Assembly: GCA_964636895.1 (NCBI GenBank)
Contig: CAZWUW010000015.1
Span: 1 to 41,424, forward strand
DNA length: 41,424 nucleotides
Reading direction: 5' to 3'
Origin: CAZWUW01 sp964636895
GTDB taxonomy: Bacteria > Bacillota > Thermincolia > Thermincolales > CAZWUW01
Shown piece by piece: positions 15,895 to 22,395 of the stretch. Position 1 is the first letter of the stretch. Every line of letters starts with the position of its first letter. Made by a program: the position numbers and the translations under genes. Under the pieces are notes generated by a model. The model saw only the letters and a program-made list of their open reading frames with translations, had not been told where the DNA came from and searched no databases.

Positions 15895-16324
15895 TGTAAG
15901 GGGAGCGGGTTATTCCAAGATGTTTTTTCAGGGCATCTTGGAGTAGATGCGATACATTTACCTTCTCTTTTGCGGCCAAGTCGCTTAACCATTTAGGCAG
16001 CGTTACCATTTTATTAACTGCTTTATTGGCCAACTTGTCACGGATGGGCGGCATCCAGACTTCGACCAGGCTTACGAATCCGTCTTTCGGTAAATCAATC
16101 TTATGCGGAGCGGTGGGCTCTGGAATCTGATCACCATCATCCTCGAGACCCCAGAGGTGGAGAGTGGCCGCCTCCTTAGCCATCTTATAGGCCTCTTCCA
16201 GCGTATCCCCTTCGGTAATGCAACCGGGCAGATCCGGGAAGGTGATACAGTAGCCGCCTTCTTCGCAGGGGTCAAATACTGCCGGGAAAATGTAGGTATC
16301 CTTTGAGGTATTCATAAAAATCAT
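15881..16324 (-). CDS. hicB: HicB-family antitoxin with C-terminal DNA-binding domain
   Basis: HicB neutralises the HicA RNase and represses the operon. Residues ~8-75 form the degenerate RNase-H-like HicB domain (FPAVFDPCEEGGYCITFPDLPGC and GDTLEEAYKMAKEAATLHL). The C-terminal ~45 residues (VTLPKWLSDLAAKEKVNVSHLLQDALKKHLG) form a ribbon-helix-helix-like DNA-binding domain. GAGGAGG sits eight bases before the ATG. It follows hicA by 29 bases on the same strand, giving the order hicA-hicB. It lies in the first block of the tRNA-Thr island. Confidence 0.93.
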   Translation of the reverse strand: MIFMNTSKDTYIFPAVFDPCEEGGYCITFPDLPGCITEGDTLEEAYKMAKEAATLHLWGLEDDGDQIPEPTAPHKIDLPKDGFVSLVEVWMPPIRDKLANKAVNKMVTLPKWLSDLAAKEKVNVSHLLQDALKKHLGITRSPYKKQS

Positions 16325-16353
16325 GGCGCAAACCTCCTCGGTGTGGCAGGGTC

Positions 16354-16545
16354 TTATTCGAGCCCTGCTTGTTGTAGTATGTTCATTTGTGTTTTAAGTT
16401 TTAAATCCTTATTCGGGTGAGGGACTGTAACCTTGCCTTTTTTGGCCGGGTGGGTAAAGTGGTGATGTGAGCCTTCAACTCCTTTTAGTATCCACCCGTC
16501 ATCCTTAAGTAGTTTTATTATTTTCCTCGATGATAATGGCTTCAT
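16354..16545 (-). CDS. hicA: HicA-family toxin (mRNA interferase)
   Basis: A 63-residue double-stranded-RNA-binding-fold toxin that cleaves mRNA. The sequence MKPLSSRKIIKLLKDDGW, the catalytic histidine region GSHHHFTHPAKKGKVTVPHP and the ending LKTQMNILQQAGLE match the family, and the length is typical. ATG 16545 is chosen because family members start MK-x-(L/V)-(S/T); in-frame codons up to 16599 overlap the promoter. A strong promoter with an inverted repeat between -35 and -10 lies just upstream, consistent with HicB autorepression. No inactivating change is visible. Confidence 0.92.
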   Translation of the reverse strand: MKPLSSRKIIKLLKDDGWILKGVEGSHHHFTHPAKKGKVTVPHPNKDLKLKTQMNILQQAGLE

Positions 16546-16570
16546 CCGCAGCACCGTCCTTACAATCAAT

Positions 16571-16599
16571 ATATTAACATATGCTAATACATATGTCAA
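16571..16599 (-). promoter_or_regulatory. hicAB promoter with embedded operator
   Basis: On the minus strand TTGACA and TAATAT are exactly 17 bases apart. Between them lies the inverted repeat ACATATG-N6-CATATGT (16577-16596), placed where a bound repressor would block RNA polymerase. HicB is the likely ligand. Confidence 0.8.
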
Positions 16600-16632
16600 A
16601 CTCCCGCCCCTTCAAAATCCCAAGCGAAAAGG

Positions 16633-16746
16633 CTCTCAGCACAGTGGGCGCGAGGGGAGATTACAGGCTCAGCAATGAAAGCTGCACTTATTGCAAAGCA
16701 TAAACGTCCAGAAGAATCATTTGATACCACTTTACAAACAACCACC
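16633..16746 (+). pseudogene. Relic of a VbhA-like antitoxin gene
   Basis: The frame encodes LSAQWARGEITG, SA, MKAALIAKHKR, nearly the same as the C-terminal half of the intact gene at 19836 (LSAQWVSGEITG, EE, MKAALISVHKR). The N-terminal half is missing. The frame runs on into the second tRNA-Thr repeat, so the gene was cut by the rearrangement that made this junction. Confidence 0.8.
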
Positions 16747-16863
16747 GGTCGTGAGTTCAACTCTCATCATCGGCTCCATAGGAAGTCTTACACCCGCAGG
16801 AATTTGCGGGTTTTTTATTTTGCCCATTTTATCGGGAACGGCTATTTGGTGTTTATTGGGCAG
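16747..16863 (+). repeat. Direct repeat copy 2: tRNA-Thr 3' end plus terminator and flank
   Basis: About 117 bases match copy 1, including the tRNA T-arm, acceptor strand, CCA, the terminator and ~50 bases beyond. It is preceded by CACCGGT instead of the tRNA's own GCGTAGGT, so only the 3' third of a tRNA is present. This is an internal att-like junction. Confidence 0.9.
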
Positions 16864-16898
16864 ACTCTATTCCAAAGTAAAAAATGTGGTCGATGAAG

Positions 16899-16924
16899 CA
16901 AAATCCCAAGCGCTTGGGATTTTG
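16899..16924. repeat. Perfect 26-bp palindrome
   Basis: CAAAATCCCAAGC is followed directly by its reverse complement GCTTGGGATTTTG with no loop. One arm also occurs at 16613-16625 (CAAAATCCCAAG). It lies between tRNA repeat 2 and the recombinase relic. It could be a recombination or protein-binding site; there is no T-run typical of a terminator. Confidence 0.75.
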
Positions 16925-16931
16925 TGTGTTC

Positions 16932-17785
16932 GGTAAAACGAAGACGAAAGGCTTCTTTGACAAGACCCGCGTCCCGGCTCCGGAAGAGGAATGGACATAT
17001 AGTGGACAATACGCTCATGAGCCGATTATATTATATCCCAAGAGCTCTGGGACACAGTGCATCAGCTGATGAAAGGCCGCAGGAGAGAAAACGCCAGCGG
17101 AGAGGTCCAGAAGTTTGCGGGGCTGGTCAAATGTTCAACCTGCGGTTCGTCGCTTAACGTCAGTTTCGATAAGAAGAAAGGTAAATACACCGGCTTTTCC
17201 TGCTGGGTATATAAAAACTACGGCAAGGAGCGATGCACATCTCACGCCATCGGCTGGAAAACCATGAATCAGCTTGTGCTGGAGGACATCCGGCGTAATG
17301 CAAAGGCGGCGAAGCTAGCGACACCGAAATATAAGGACATGCTCATCGCCGCCAAGACGGAAAAGAAAAGGCAGGAAACCGAAAAATGCAAGCGCGAGCT
17401 CAAAACCGTGGAAAAAAGAATCGCAGAACTGGACAAGGTACTGAACAAGCTCTATGAGGACCTGGTACTGGAAAAGCTCGCGGAAGAACGGTATCAGGTC
17501 ATGTCCAAACGCTATGAGGAAGAACAGGCAGGGCTGAAGATGTGGCGAAATCAACTTACTGAAATGATTACGCGCGCCGAGTCGGTATACGAGAACATTG
17601 ATAAATTTCTGCCGATTATCCAGAAGTACACCGATATTACCGAGCTTAATACACAAATCCTCAATGAGCTAATACAGAAGATTGTGGTCCACGAAAAGAC
17701 GGATAACCCTGACGGTAGTAAAAGCCAGCGGGATAGAATATGGATTGAGAATGCAGTAATATTTGGTATAATAGATAAAAAGTGA
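16932..17785 (+). pseudogene. Large serine recombinase, C-terminal remnant with frameshift
   Basis: The remnant carries the end of the recombinase domain (EEEWTYSGQYAHEPII, then in another frame SQELWDTVHQLMKGRRRE), the zinc-ribbon domain (LVKCSTCGSSLNV, later CW and ERCTSHAI), and a long coiled-coil with the C-terminal domain typical of large serine integrases and transposon resolvases (KCKRELKTVEKRIAELDKVL; ILNELIQKIVVHEKT). The catalytic serine domain is missing and the frame changes near 17030 within an AT-rich stretch, so it cannot act. From 17033 to the stop at 17785 the frame is intact. It is probably the leftover of an element that once moved part of this island. Confidence 0.85.
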
Positions 17786-17827
17786 AGCACTTTTACAGAC
17801 AATGGGAATAGTGAACTCAACGGGTAA

Positions 17828-18426
17828 GGATTTGAAGGAATTTATAAAGACGAGGAATTGCAATCTGAGGCAACTCACAAGAAATTCTTGTTAGTTCAAA
17901 AAGAGGGAAACCGTAGTGTAAAACGAGAAGTTTCGCACTACAATCTTGATATGATAATTGCACTTGGTTATCGTGTTCAGTCGCAAGTCGCCGCACGTTT
18001 TCGCAGATGGGCCACGGAACGCCTGCATGAGTATATACAAAAAGGCTTTGCAATGGATGATGAACGCTTAAAACAAGGTGGCTCACGCTACTTTCGCGAG
18101 AAAATCGCAAAAAATTATCTCTCTGAAATCGAGTTGCAGCGTTTGAATTTACTTGTATCGCAATTTCTGGATTTTGCAGAGTTCCAAGCCTTGGAACAGA
18201 ATCCTATGACCATGAACGATTGGATTGAGGCACTGAACAATCAAATACTCGCACTGAAGCGGAAAGTACTGGCTGGAGGGGCTCAATATCACATAAACAG
18301 GCAATCACAAAAGCTGAAAAAGAGTTTGAAATTTATCGTGCCCGGGAAATGAAACAGCTTGAAAGTGATTTTGACCGGGCGGTTAAAGAGCTTACGCAAA
18401 AAAGAGACGAGAGTGACAGCGAGTAA
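17828..18426 (+). pseudogene. RhuM-family (virulence_RhuM) gene remnant
   Basis: The conserved core EGNRSVKREVSHYNLDMIIALGYRVQS, the RRWATERLHEYIQKGFAMDDERLKQGG segment and the C-terminal AKNYLSEIELQRLN to MTMNDWIEALNNQ are typical of RhuM-like proteins of islands and prophages; the function is unknown. Three defects are visible: the N-terminal DNA-binding part is missing; the middle (between GGSRYF and REKIAKNYLSE, about 100 residues in relatives) is deleted; and a frameshift near 18285 separates the final HKQAITKAEKEFEIYRARE section, which runs to TAA at 18424. It follows the recombinase relic by 42 bases. Confidence 0.82.
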
Positions 18427-18460
18427 GGCGACAAAATATACCAACTTACCAACAACCACC

Positions 18461-18492
18461 GGTTGGAGGTTCGATTCCTCTCACCAGCTCCA
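18461..18492 (+). repeat. 3' end of a different tRNA (acceptor CACCAGC plus TCCA)
   Basis: GGAGG, TTCGATT, CCTCT forms a T-arm, followed by CACCAGC, T and CCA. The 5' two-thirds of a tRNA with acceptor GCTGGTG is absent. The upstream bases ACAACCACCGGT also precede tRNA-Thr repeat 2, so this is an att-like junction brought in from another tRNA locus. Confidence 0.75.
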
Positions 18493-18502
18493 ATGCAAAA
18501 AC

Positions 18503-18531
18503 CGTGTAGTTTTAACGACTGCACGTTTTTT
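18503..18531 (+). terminator. Terminator following the foreign tRNA end
   Basis: CGTGTAGT and ACTGCACG pair around TTTAACG and are followed by six Ts. It is probably the native terminator of the tRNA gene whose 3' end lies just upstream. Confidence 0.75.
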
Positions 18532-18632
18532 ATTGTAATTTTGTTTTTCCATTAATTAGGAAAGATTATCTTGTTTTGTTCGCTTGAGAGATGTATAATA
18601 ATGCTGACACAATTCGACAGGAATTTTTTGCC

Positions 18633-18746
18633 ATGGATTATGTTACGCCCAAAGACAAAGCAAATGAATGGGGTCTCACACAGCGCAGAGTTGAAGTGCT
18701 CTGCGATAAAGGACAACTTCGACGACATTGTACCGGAGGAAATTAG
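18633..18746 (+). pseudogene. Truncated helix-turn-helix protein (N-terminal fragment)
   Basis: MDYVTPKDKANEWGLTQRRV followed by EVLCDKGQL is the start of a small MerR/excisionase-like helix-turn-helix protein. After about 27 residues the homology stops where the restriction-subunit fragment begins, and a stop follows at 18744. The join looks like a deletion between two unrelated genes. Confidence 0.65.
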
Positions 18747-19568
18747 AACTACAATTGAAACTGCCGAACCTAAGAATGATGCAATTACGGCAATGGTGCA
18801 AGAAGCTAATAAACAAAGTGAGAATTATAATACTGAAGTGTCAGCGAACGAAGGCAACGGTTTTCTGGGAGGTGAACTTGGTGATATGATTAACCAATTT
18901 GAAATACAGTCGCAATTTGCGGATGAGGCTCTGGCTCTCAAAATCCCACAGTTTTATTTGCGAACTCCCCCCAGTATGTTTGGTGGAGAATATACGCTAC
19001 TTACTAAAGAAGCTCTTAGTGACGGTTTCTCCCTTAGCGGTCAGGATGCCCAGGTTAGCTTTGAGCTTGCTACCGGTGATATATCGCGAAAAGCAATTCA
19101 ATCGTATGATTGACAGTGGAGTCATTGTTTGTCGTTCCGCCTATGCTCCGCCGAAGGTCATAACTCCTGTTGATAAAATCGACTCTATCCCTTTGTCTCT
19201 TTATGAGGCAGAGAAAAATGATATGAACGATTTTGAATTTGAAGTCATCAACACGGTTGGGCTTTGGCAATATCAAGTGGTGGCACAGAATAATAGACCG
19301 CAAGCCCAGAGAATTTGTGCTCAACGGATTTATTAATCATTATGCGGATTTTATGGTGATGACCAAAAGTGGTTTTCTAGTATTGATCGAAACAAAAGGT
19401 GATCATCTCTGGAATGATGAAAGCAGGGCCAAACTTCACCTTGGTCGCATGTGGCAGGCTCAAGCTGGGGGACAATATCGATACTTCATGGTGTTTAAAG
19501 AAAAGCCCGTGAGCGAAGACGGCGCATACACGCTAGATGAATTTGTGGGCGTGATGAAAAGCCTGTAG
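18712..19568 (+). pseudogene. Type III restriction subunit (Res)-like C-terminal remnant
   Basis: Three frames in succession carry parts of one protein. The first is the DNFDDIVPEEI section through ADEALALKIPQFYL and LTKEALSDGFSLSGQDAQVS. After a deletion comes REKQFNRMIDSGVIVCRSAY to SLYEAEKNDMNDFEF. After another shift comes KWWHRIIDRK to HYADFMVMTKSGFLVLIETK and the end. The HYADF and LIETKG pair is a PD-(D/E)xK nuclease core, as at the C-terminus of Res subunits and related helicase-nucleases. The helicase half is absent and at least two frameshifts and one deletion are present, so it is inactive. No modification (Mod) gene is nearby. Confidence 0.8.
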
Positions 19569-19655
19569 AAAGAATGTTTTTGCAACCAATGAAAAATTAG
19601 TAGCTATTCCCCACAGGCTATGGTATCTTGTGTCCTTGAAAGGGGGACATATAAG

Positions 19656-19799
19656 ATGGATGGTGTTTTCATAAACAAATTATTTTATAATACAAGAAGA
19701 AGAATTCAACTTGTGCATAATTTGCACAGATTCAAATATGTTAAGCGGAAAAGGACGAAAGCTATTGCCTCGAATTCGAGGCAATTAAAACCTATTTAA
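19656..19799 (+). CDS. Possible 47-residue basic peptide
   Basis: From ATG 19656, with GGGGGA nine bases upstream, the frame reads MDGVFINKLFYNTRRRIQ and continues rich in Arg and Lys to TAA at 19797. I recognise no family. It ends across the first of two hairpins upstream of the VbhA-like gene, so it could be a leader peptide. A chance frame is equally possible. Confidence 0.25.
   Translation: MDGVFINKLFYNTRRRIQLVHNLHRFKYVKRKRTKAIASNSRQLKPI
19764..19785. promoter_or_regulatory. Perfect 22-bp palindrome upstream of the VbhA-like gene
   Basis: ATTGCCTCGAA and TTCGAGGCAAT are exact reverse complements. The CCTCGA/TCGAGG core is shared with the hairpin that follows 13 bases later, which suggests a paired operator or RNA element. 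Confidence 0.7.
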
Positions 19800-19822
19800 A
19801 ACACCTCGATTTCGAGGTGTTT
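19799..19822 (+). promoter_or_regulatory. Hairpin abutting the SD site of the VbhA-like gene
   Basis: AAACACCTCGA and TCGAGGTGTTT pair over 11 bp with a TT loop. AGGAG begins on the next base and the ATG follows at 19836, so the structure could control ribosome access, or the DNA could be an autoregulatory operator. Confidence 0.65.
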
Positions 19823-19835
19823 AGGAGAAAAAAAT

Positions 19836-20024
19836 ATGAATTCAGAAATGCAATTGCGTCGGTTAGAAGCAGAAAAACTTGCCGATGCCATTAATAAAAT
19901 TGAAGGAGTACCGGTTTCGGCTTATGCAAAAAAGCTTTCAGCACAATGGGTGAGTGGAGAGATTACTGGCGAAGAGATGAAAGCCGCATTAATTTCAGTA
20001 CATAAGCGATTACGACGGGTTTAG
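19836..20024 (+). CDS. VbhA-like antitoxin family protein
   Basis: VbhA-type antitoxins are single-domain three-helix proteins that block Fic-family toxins by obstructing ATP binding. This 62-residue protein has the family layout: a first helix ending INKIEG, then SAYAKKLSAQWVSGEITGEEMKAALISVHKR. The Glu-Gly of the inhibitory motif is present, but the Ser/Thr normally four residues earlier is Ile, so classical Fic inhibition is doubtful. No Fic gene lies nearby. The next gene starts 22 bases later and may be its partner. A truncated second copy occurs at 16633. Confidence 0.75.
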   Translation: MNSEMQLRRLEAEKLADAINKIEGVPVSAYAKKLSAQWVSGEITGEEMKAALISVHKRLRRV

Positions 20025-20046
20025 AAATTCGAAAAGGAGTATAGAC

Positions 20047-20340
20047 TTGATAACGATTACAAATACCCCAAATCTCACAGGAGTAACCATTAGCGGCGAC
20101 TTTAATGACCTGTATAATCTTGTTGAAGCATTTCATGAAATCACCATAAATGAATACTCAGAAAAACATCACAGATATATCGAAATCTCCACCCGTGTGC
20201 TTGGGCTTTGCTATGACATCAGACATGCCTATCAAGGAGACCGGGAGATCGAACTTATGGAGGCGGCAAAGGAGCGTCGGTGTGAACCGGGGGCAATAAG
20301 GTTGCGGGGGATTGATTATTCGGATGATTTTGAATGGTGA
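20047..20340 (+). CDS. DUF6904-like protein, probably C-terminally truncated
   Basis: The N-terminal ~65 residues (ITNTPNLTGVTISGDFNDLY, then RVLGLCYDIRHAYQGDREIE) resemble a family of uncharacterised bacterial proteins that I believe is DUF6904. Relatives I recall are roughly twice as long; here the sequence after GDREIEL turns into an unrelated 29-residue end (GIDYSDDFEW) and stops. A deletion or fusion is likely. The TTG start follows AAAAGGAG by seven bases. It sits right behind the VbhA-like gene, so the two look co-transcribed. The function is unknown; a toxin-like role is only a hypothesis from the pairing. Confidence 0.55.
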   Translation: MITITNTPNLTGVTISGDFNDLYNLVEAFHEITINEYSEKHHRYIEISTRVLGLCYDIRHAYQGDREIELMEAAKERRCEPGAIRLRGIDYSDDFEW

Positions 20341-20510
20341 GCGTGCTATCTTTTTACAAGTCAATCGGGAGTGTTTGAGCTTGCTGAAGTCTTAGAATAT
20401 GTCCAATTAGATCCAAAATGGAAATAATTCATCCAACTATTAAGGATTTCTTAATAGTTCAACTAAACCCCGAATCATTTTGTTGAGGTTAACAAAATGG
20501 TATCGCGTGA

Positions 20511-20539
20511 TTGACTATTTGCGCATAAAATGTTATTAT
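20511..20539 (+). promoter_or_regulatory. Promoter of the abiE operon
   Basis: TTGACT and TATTAT are separated by exactly 17 bases and lie about 60 bases before the AbiEi start. The -10 box overlaps the repeats listed next. Confidence 0.82.
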
Positions 20540-20580
20540 AACGTTAATAATAACACTAAATAACAACATGATAATAACAC
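20531..20580. promoter_or_regulatory. Repeats in the abiE promoter, candidate AbiEi operator
   Basis: TGTTATTA and TAATAACA face each other around AACGTT, and ATAATAACAC recurs at 20571-20580, 24 bases after the first copy. AbiEi antitoxins are known to bind inverted repeats in their own promoter, so autorepression is expected. Confidence 0.65.
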
Positions 20581-20599
20581 GAGAAAGGAGTCTTTGTCC

Positions 20600-21244
20600 A
20601 TGGAACGTCTTGGATACGGTAATTTTATCATGAATATAATAGCAGATATTCCATATGGGCAGTCATTTCAGACCGACGTTATAGCGGAAGCCATGGCCGA
20701 GGAATATACAATTCCTATCCATAAGGCCAAACCGATTATTAACGTCACCTTGAAACGATTGGCGGACAAAGGCCGGATTGAGCGTTTCCAAAAAGGTGTT
20801 TATTATCGCACCAAGCAAACGGTTTTCGGCAAGGCCCGTCCGAGCGCAGAAACCTTGGAAGCACAGCTTTTGATAAGGCGAGGCGATGATATCATTGGCT
20901 ATGAAACAGGCGTATCCCTTATGAATCAGATGGGTCTGACCACGCTTGTCCCCAGGAAGCGCGAAATCGCTACCAACGCCTATCGAAAAATTATTAATGA
21001 TAAATACATCATAGTTAGGAAGCCGGTTATTACAGTTAATGCCGGAAACTTCCGTTATTTGCAGTTTCTCGACGTTATAAGAGATTTACCGGAGGCACCG
21101 GTCGATGCAGAGAATCCAAAAGCTTTGCTCCATGCTTTTGCTGAAAAGAATGGGCTGGATACGGTAGAAGCCCTGACATATGCCAGACAGCACTACCCTC
21201 AAAAGACGCTGCTTAACCTGGTCGATGTGCTTATGGAGAGGTGA
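20600..21244 (+). CDS. abiEi: AbiEi-family antitoxin (type IV toxin-antitoxin)
   Basis: The antitoxin and autorepressor of an AbiE abortive-infection system. It is about 214 residues with an N-terminal winged helix (ITINVTLKRLADKGRIERFQKG-like segment: IINVTLKRLADKGRIERF, KGVYY) that would bind the promoter repeats. The rest (ETGVSLMNQMGLTTLVP, then RYLQFLDVIRDLP) is the antitoxin domain. AAAGGAG nine bases before ATG 20600 sets the start; the in-frame TTG at 20594 is too close. The 3' end overlaps a possible GTG start of the toxin gene, which shows coupling. Confidence 0.85.
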   Translation: MERLGYGNFIMNIIADIPYGQSFQTDVIAEAMAEEYTIPIHKAKPIINVTLKRLADKGRIERFQKGVYYRTKQTVFGKARPSAETLEAQLLIRRGDDIIGYETGVSLMNQMGLTTLVPRKREIATNAYRKIINDKYIIVRKPVITVNAGNFRYLQFLDVIRDLPEAPVDAENPKALLHAFAEKNGLDTVEALTYARQHYPQKTLLNLVDVLMER

Positions 21245-21249
21245 ACGAT

Positions 21250-22215
21250 ATGAAGCTGCATATAGACCGGGATGCTTTTCAGTCGTTGCTTTCGATAATA
21301 TCAGAAAAGACAGGTTTTCGGGAAGATATTATAGAAAAAGATTACTACCTTACACTGCTTCTTTCTGAGCTTGCTGTATGGCAAACAGAACTGCCTGCGT
21401 ATTTTAAGGGCGGAACTGCATTATACAAAGCGGTCGGGAGCTTGAAAAGGTTTTCGGAAGATATTGATTTGACGGTTGAGGTGCAGGGCTGTTCAAAATC
21501 TCAGGGCAAAAAGAGGCTTGAAACTGCGGCGAACGGCTATGCCTCTCTGCCAAGGACAAGCATCAAAACCCGAGAAAGCAATACCAAAGTGAGCATAACC
21601 AGTGTTTATGAATATCAGCCGGTGACCCAAATTGATAAAGAGGATGAACTGCAGCGTTTTGGCTATGTGAAGGTCGAGGCAACTTCCTTTACAGTAAGCG
21701 AACCGGTGGAGCCGTTATTGATTGCTCCTTTACTGTATACGGAGGCGAATTCAGAGCAGCAGAGTGTCCTCCGAGATAACTACGATGTATATCCATTTGA
21801 GATTAAGACCATCAAGATGGAACGGATTTTTGCTGACAAGATTCTGGCGGTTGAATTCTATTATCAGAGGCAAATGCTGTTTGATGCTGCAAAGCACTTA
21901 TATGATTTGACTTTGATGATGAAAATCGAAAGAATCTCAGCGCTTATTTCCCGGCAGGATGAGCTGTTGAAGATGCTCGAATACAAACGACGGGAGGAAC
22001 AAAGCAGAATCGGCAGCGATTTGGCTCAAAAGCCGTTTGCCGTCTTCCTGATGTTTAATGCTCTCGAAAATGATGGCAAGATTCATTCAACGTTTTCTGA
22101 AATGCAGAGAATCTATGTTTTCAACGATGCCGATATAATCCTGTTTTCAGAAGTGAAAAAGCAAATGAGTAAACTCTATAAGATATTACTGGGGCTGGAA
22201 AGGGAGCCGGAATAA
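21250..22215 (+). CDS. abiEii: AbiEii-family nucleotidyltransferase toxin
   Basis: AbiEii toxins are nucleotidyltransferases that stop growth during phage infection. The signature is complete: FKGGTALYKAVGSLKRFSED followed by IDLTVE, that is the GG loop, then Ser and the Asp-x-Asp metal pair of DNA polymerase beta-type enzymes. The helical C-terminus contains IKMERIFADKILAVEFYYQ and KHLYDLTLMM, which fit the family's conserved lysine and aspartate motifs. Length (321 residues) is normal. ATG 21250 has GAGAGG eight bases upstream, and GTG 21241 overlaps the antitoxin stop. It is the last gene in the island, intact, and separated from the att-like end by about 60 bases. Confidence 0.9.
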   Translation: MKLHIDRDAFQSLLSIISEKTGFREDIIEKDYYLTLLLSELAVWQTELPAYFKGGTALYKAVGSLKRFSEDIDLTVEVQGCSKSQGKKRLETAANGYASLPRTSIKTRESNTKVSITSVYEYQPVTQIDKEDELQRFGYVKVEATSFTVSEPVEPLLIAPLLYTEANSEQQSVLRDNYDVYPFEIKTIKMERIFADKILAVEFYYQRQMLFDAAKHLYDLTLMMKIERISALISRQDELLKMLEYKRREEQSRIGSDLAQKPFAVFLMFNALENDGKIHSTFSEMQRIYVFNDADIILFSEVKKQMSKLYKILLGLEREPE

Positions 22216-22274
22216 ACCTCTCAACTCCAAAAGATTCAAAAGCGCGCATAATAGATACCTTATTATAACGCACC

Positions 22275-22305
22275 GGTCGTGAGCTCAAATCTCATCATCG
22301 GCTCC
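22275..22305 (+). repeat. Direct repeat copy 3: decayed tRNA-Thr 3' end (right island end)
   Basis: Thirty-one bases from GGTCGTGAG to GGCTCC match the tRNA-Thr end with two substitutions, one in the T-loop, and without a full CCA. It is preceded by CACCGGT as in copy 2, but the terminator is not repeated. It is the likely right boundary (attR-like) of the island. Confidence 0.85.
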
Positions 22306-22395
22306 GCTAAAATATATTTGCCGCCCAAGATAACGGGCTGATAAGTTAAACAATACAATGCATTTGCACGCACGTGTAATGAGGAGGAAAATAGC

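Noticed and set aside
16747..16780. Second complete tRNA-Thr gene
   Set aside because: Only the T-arm and 3' acceptor strand are present; the D-arm, anticodon arm and 5' acceptor strand are missing.
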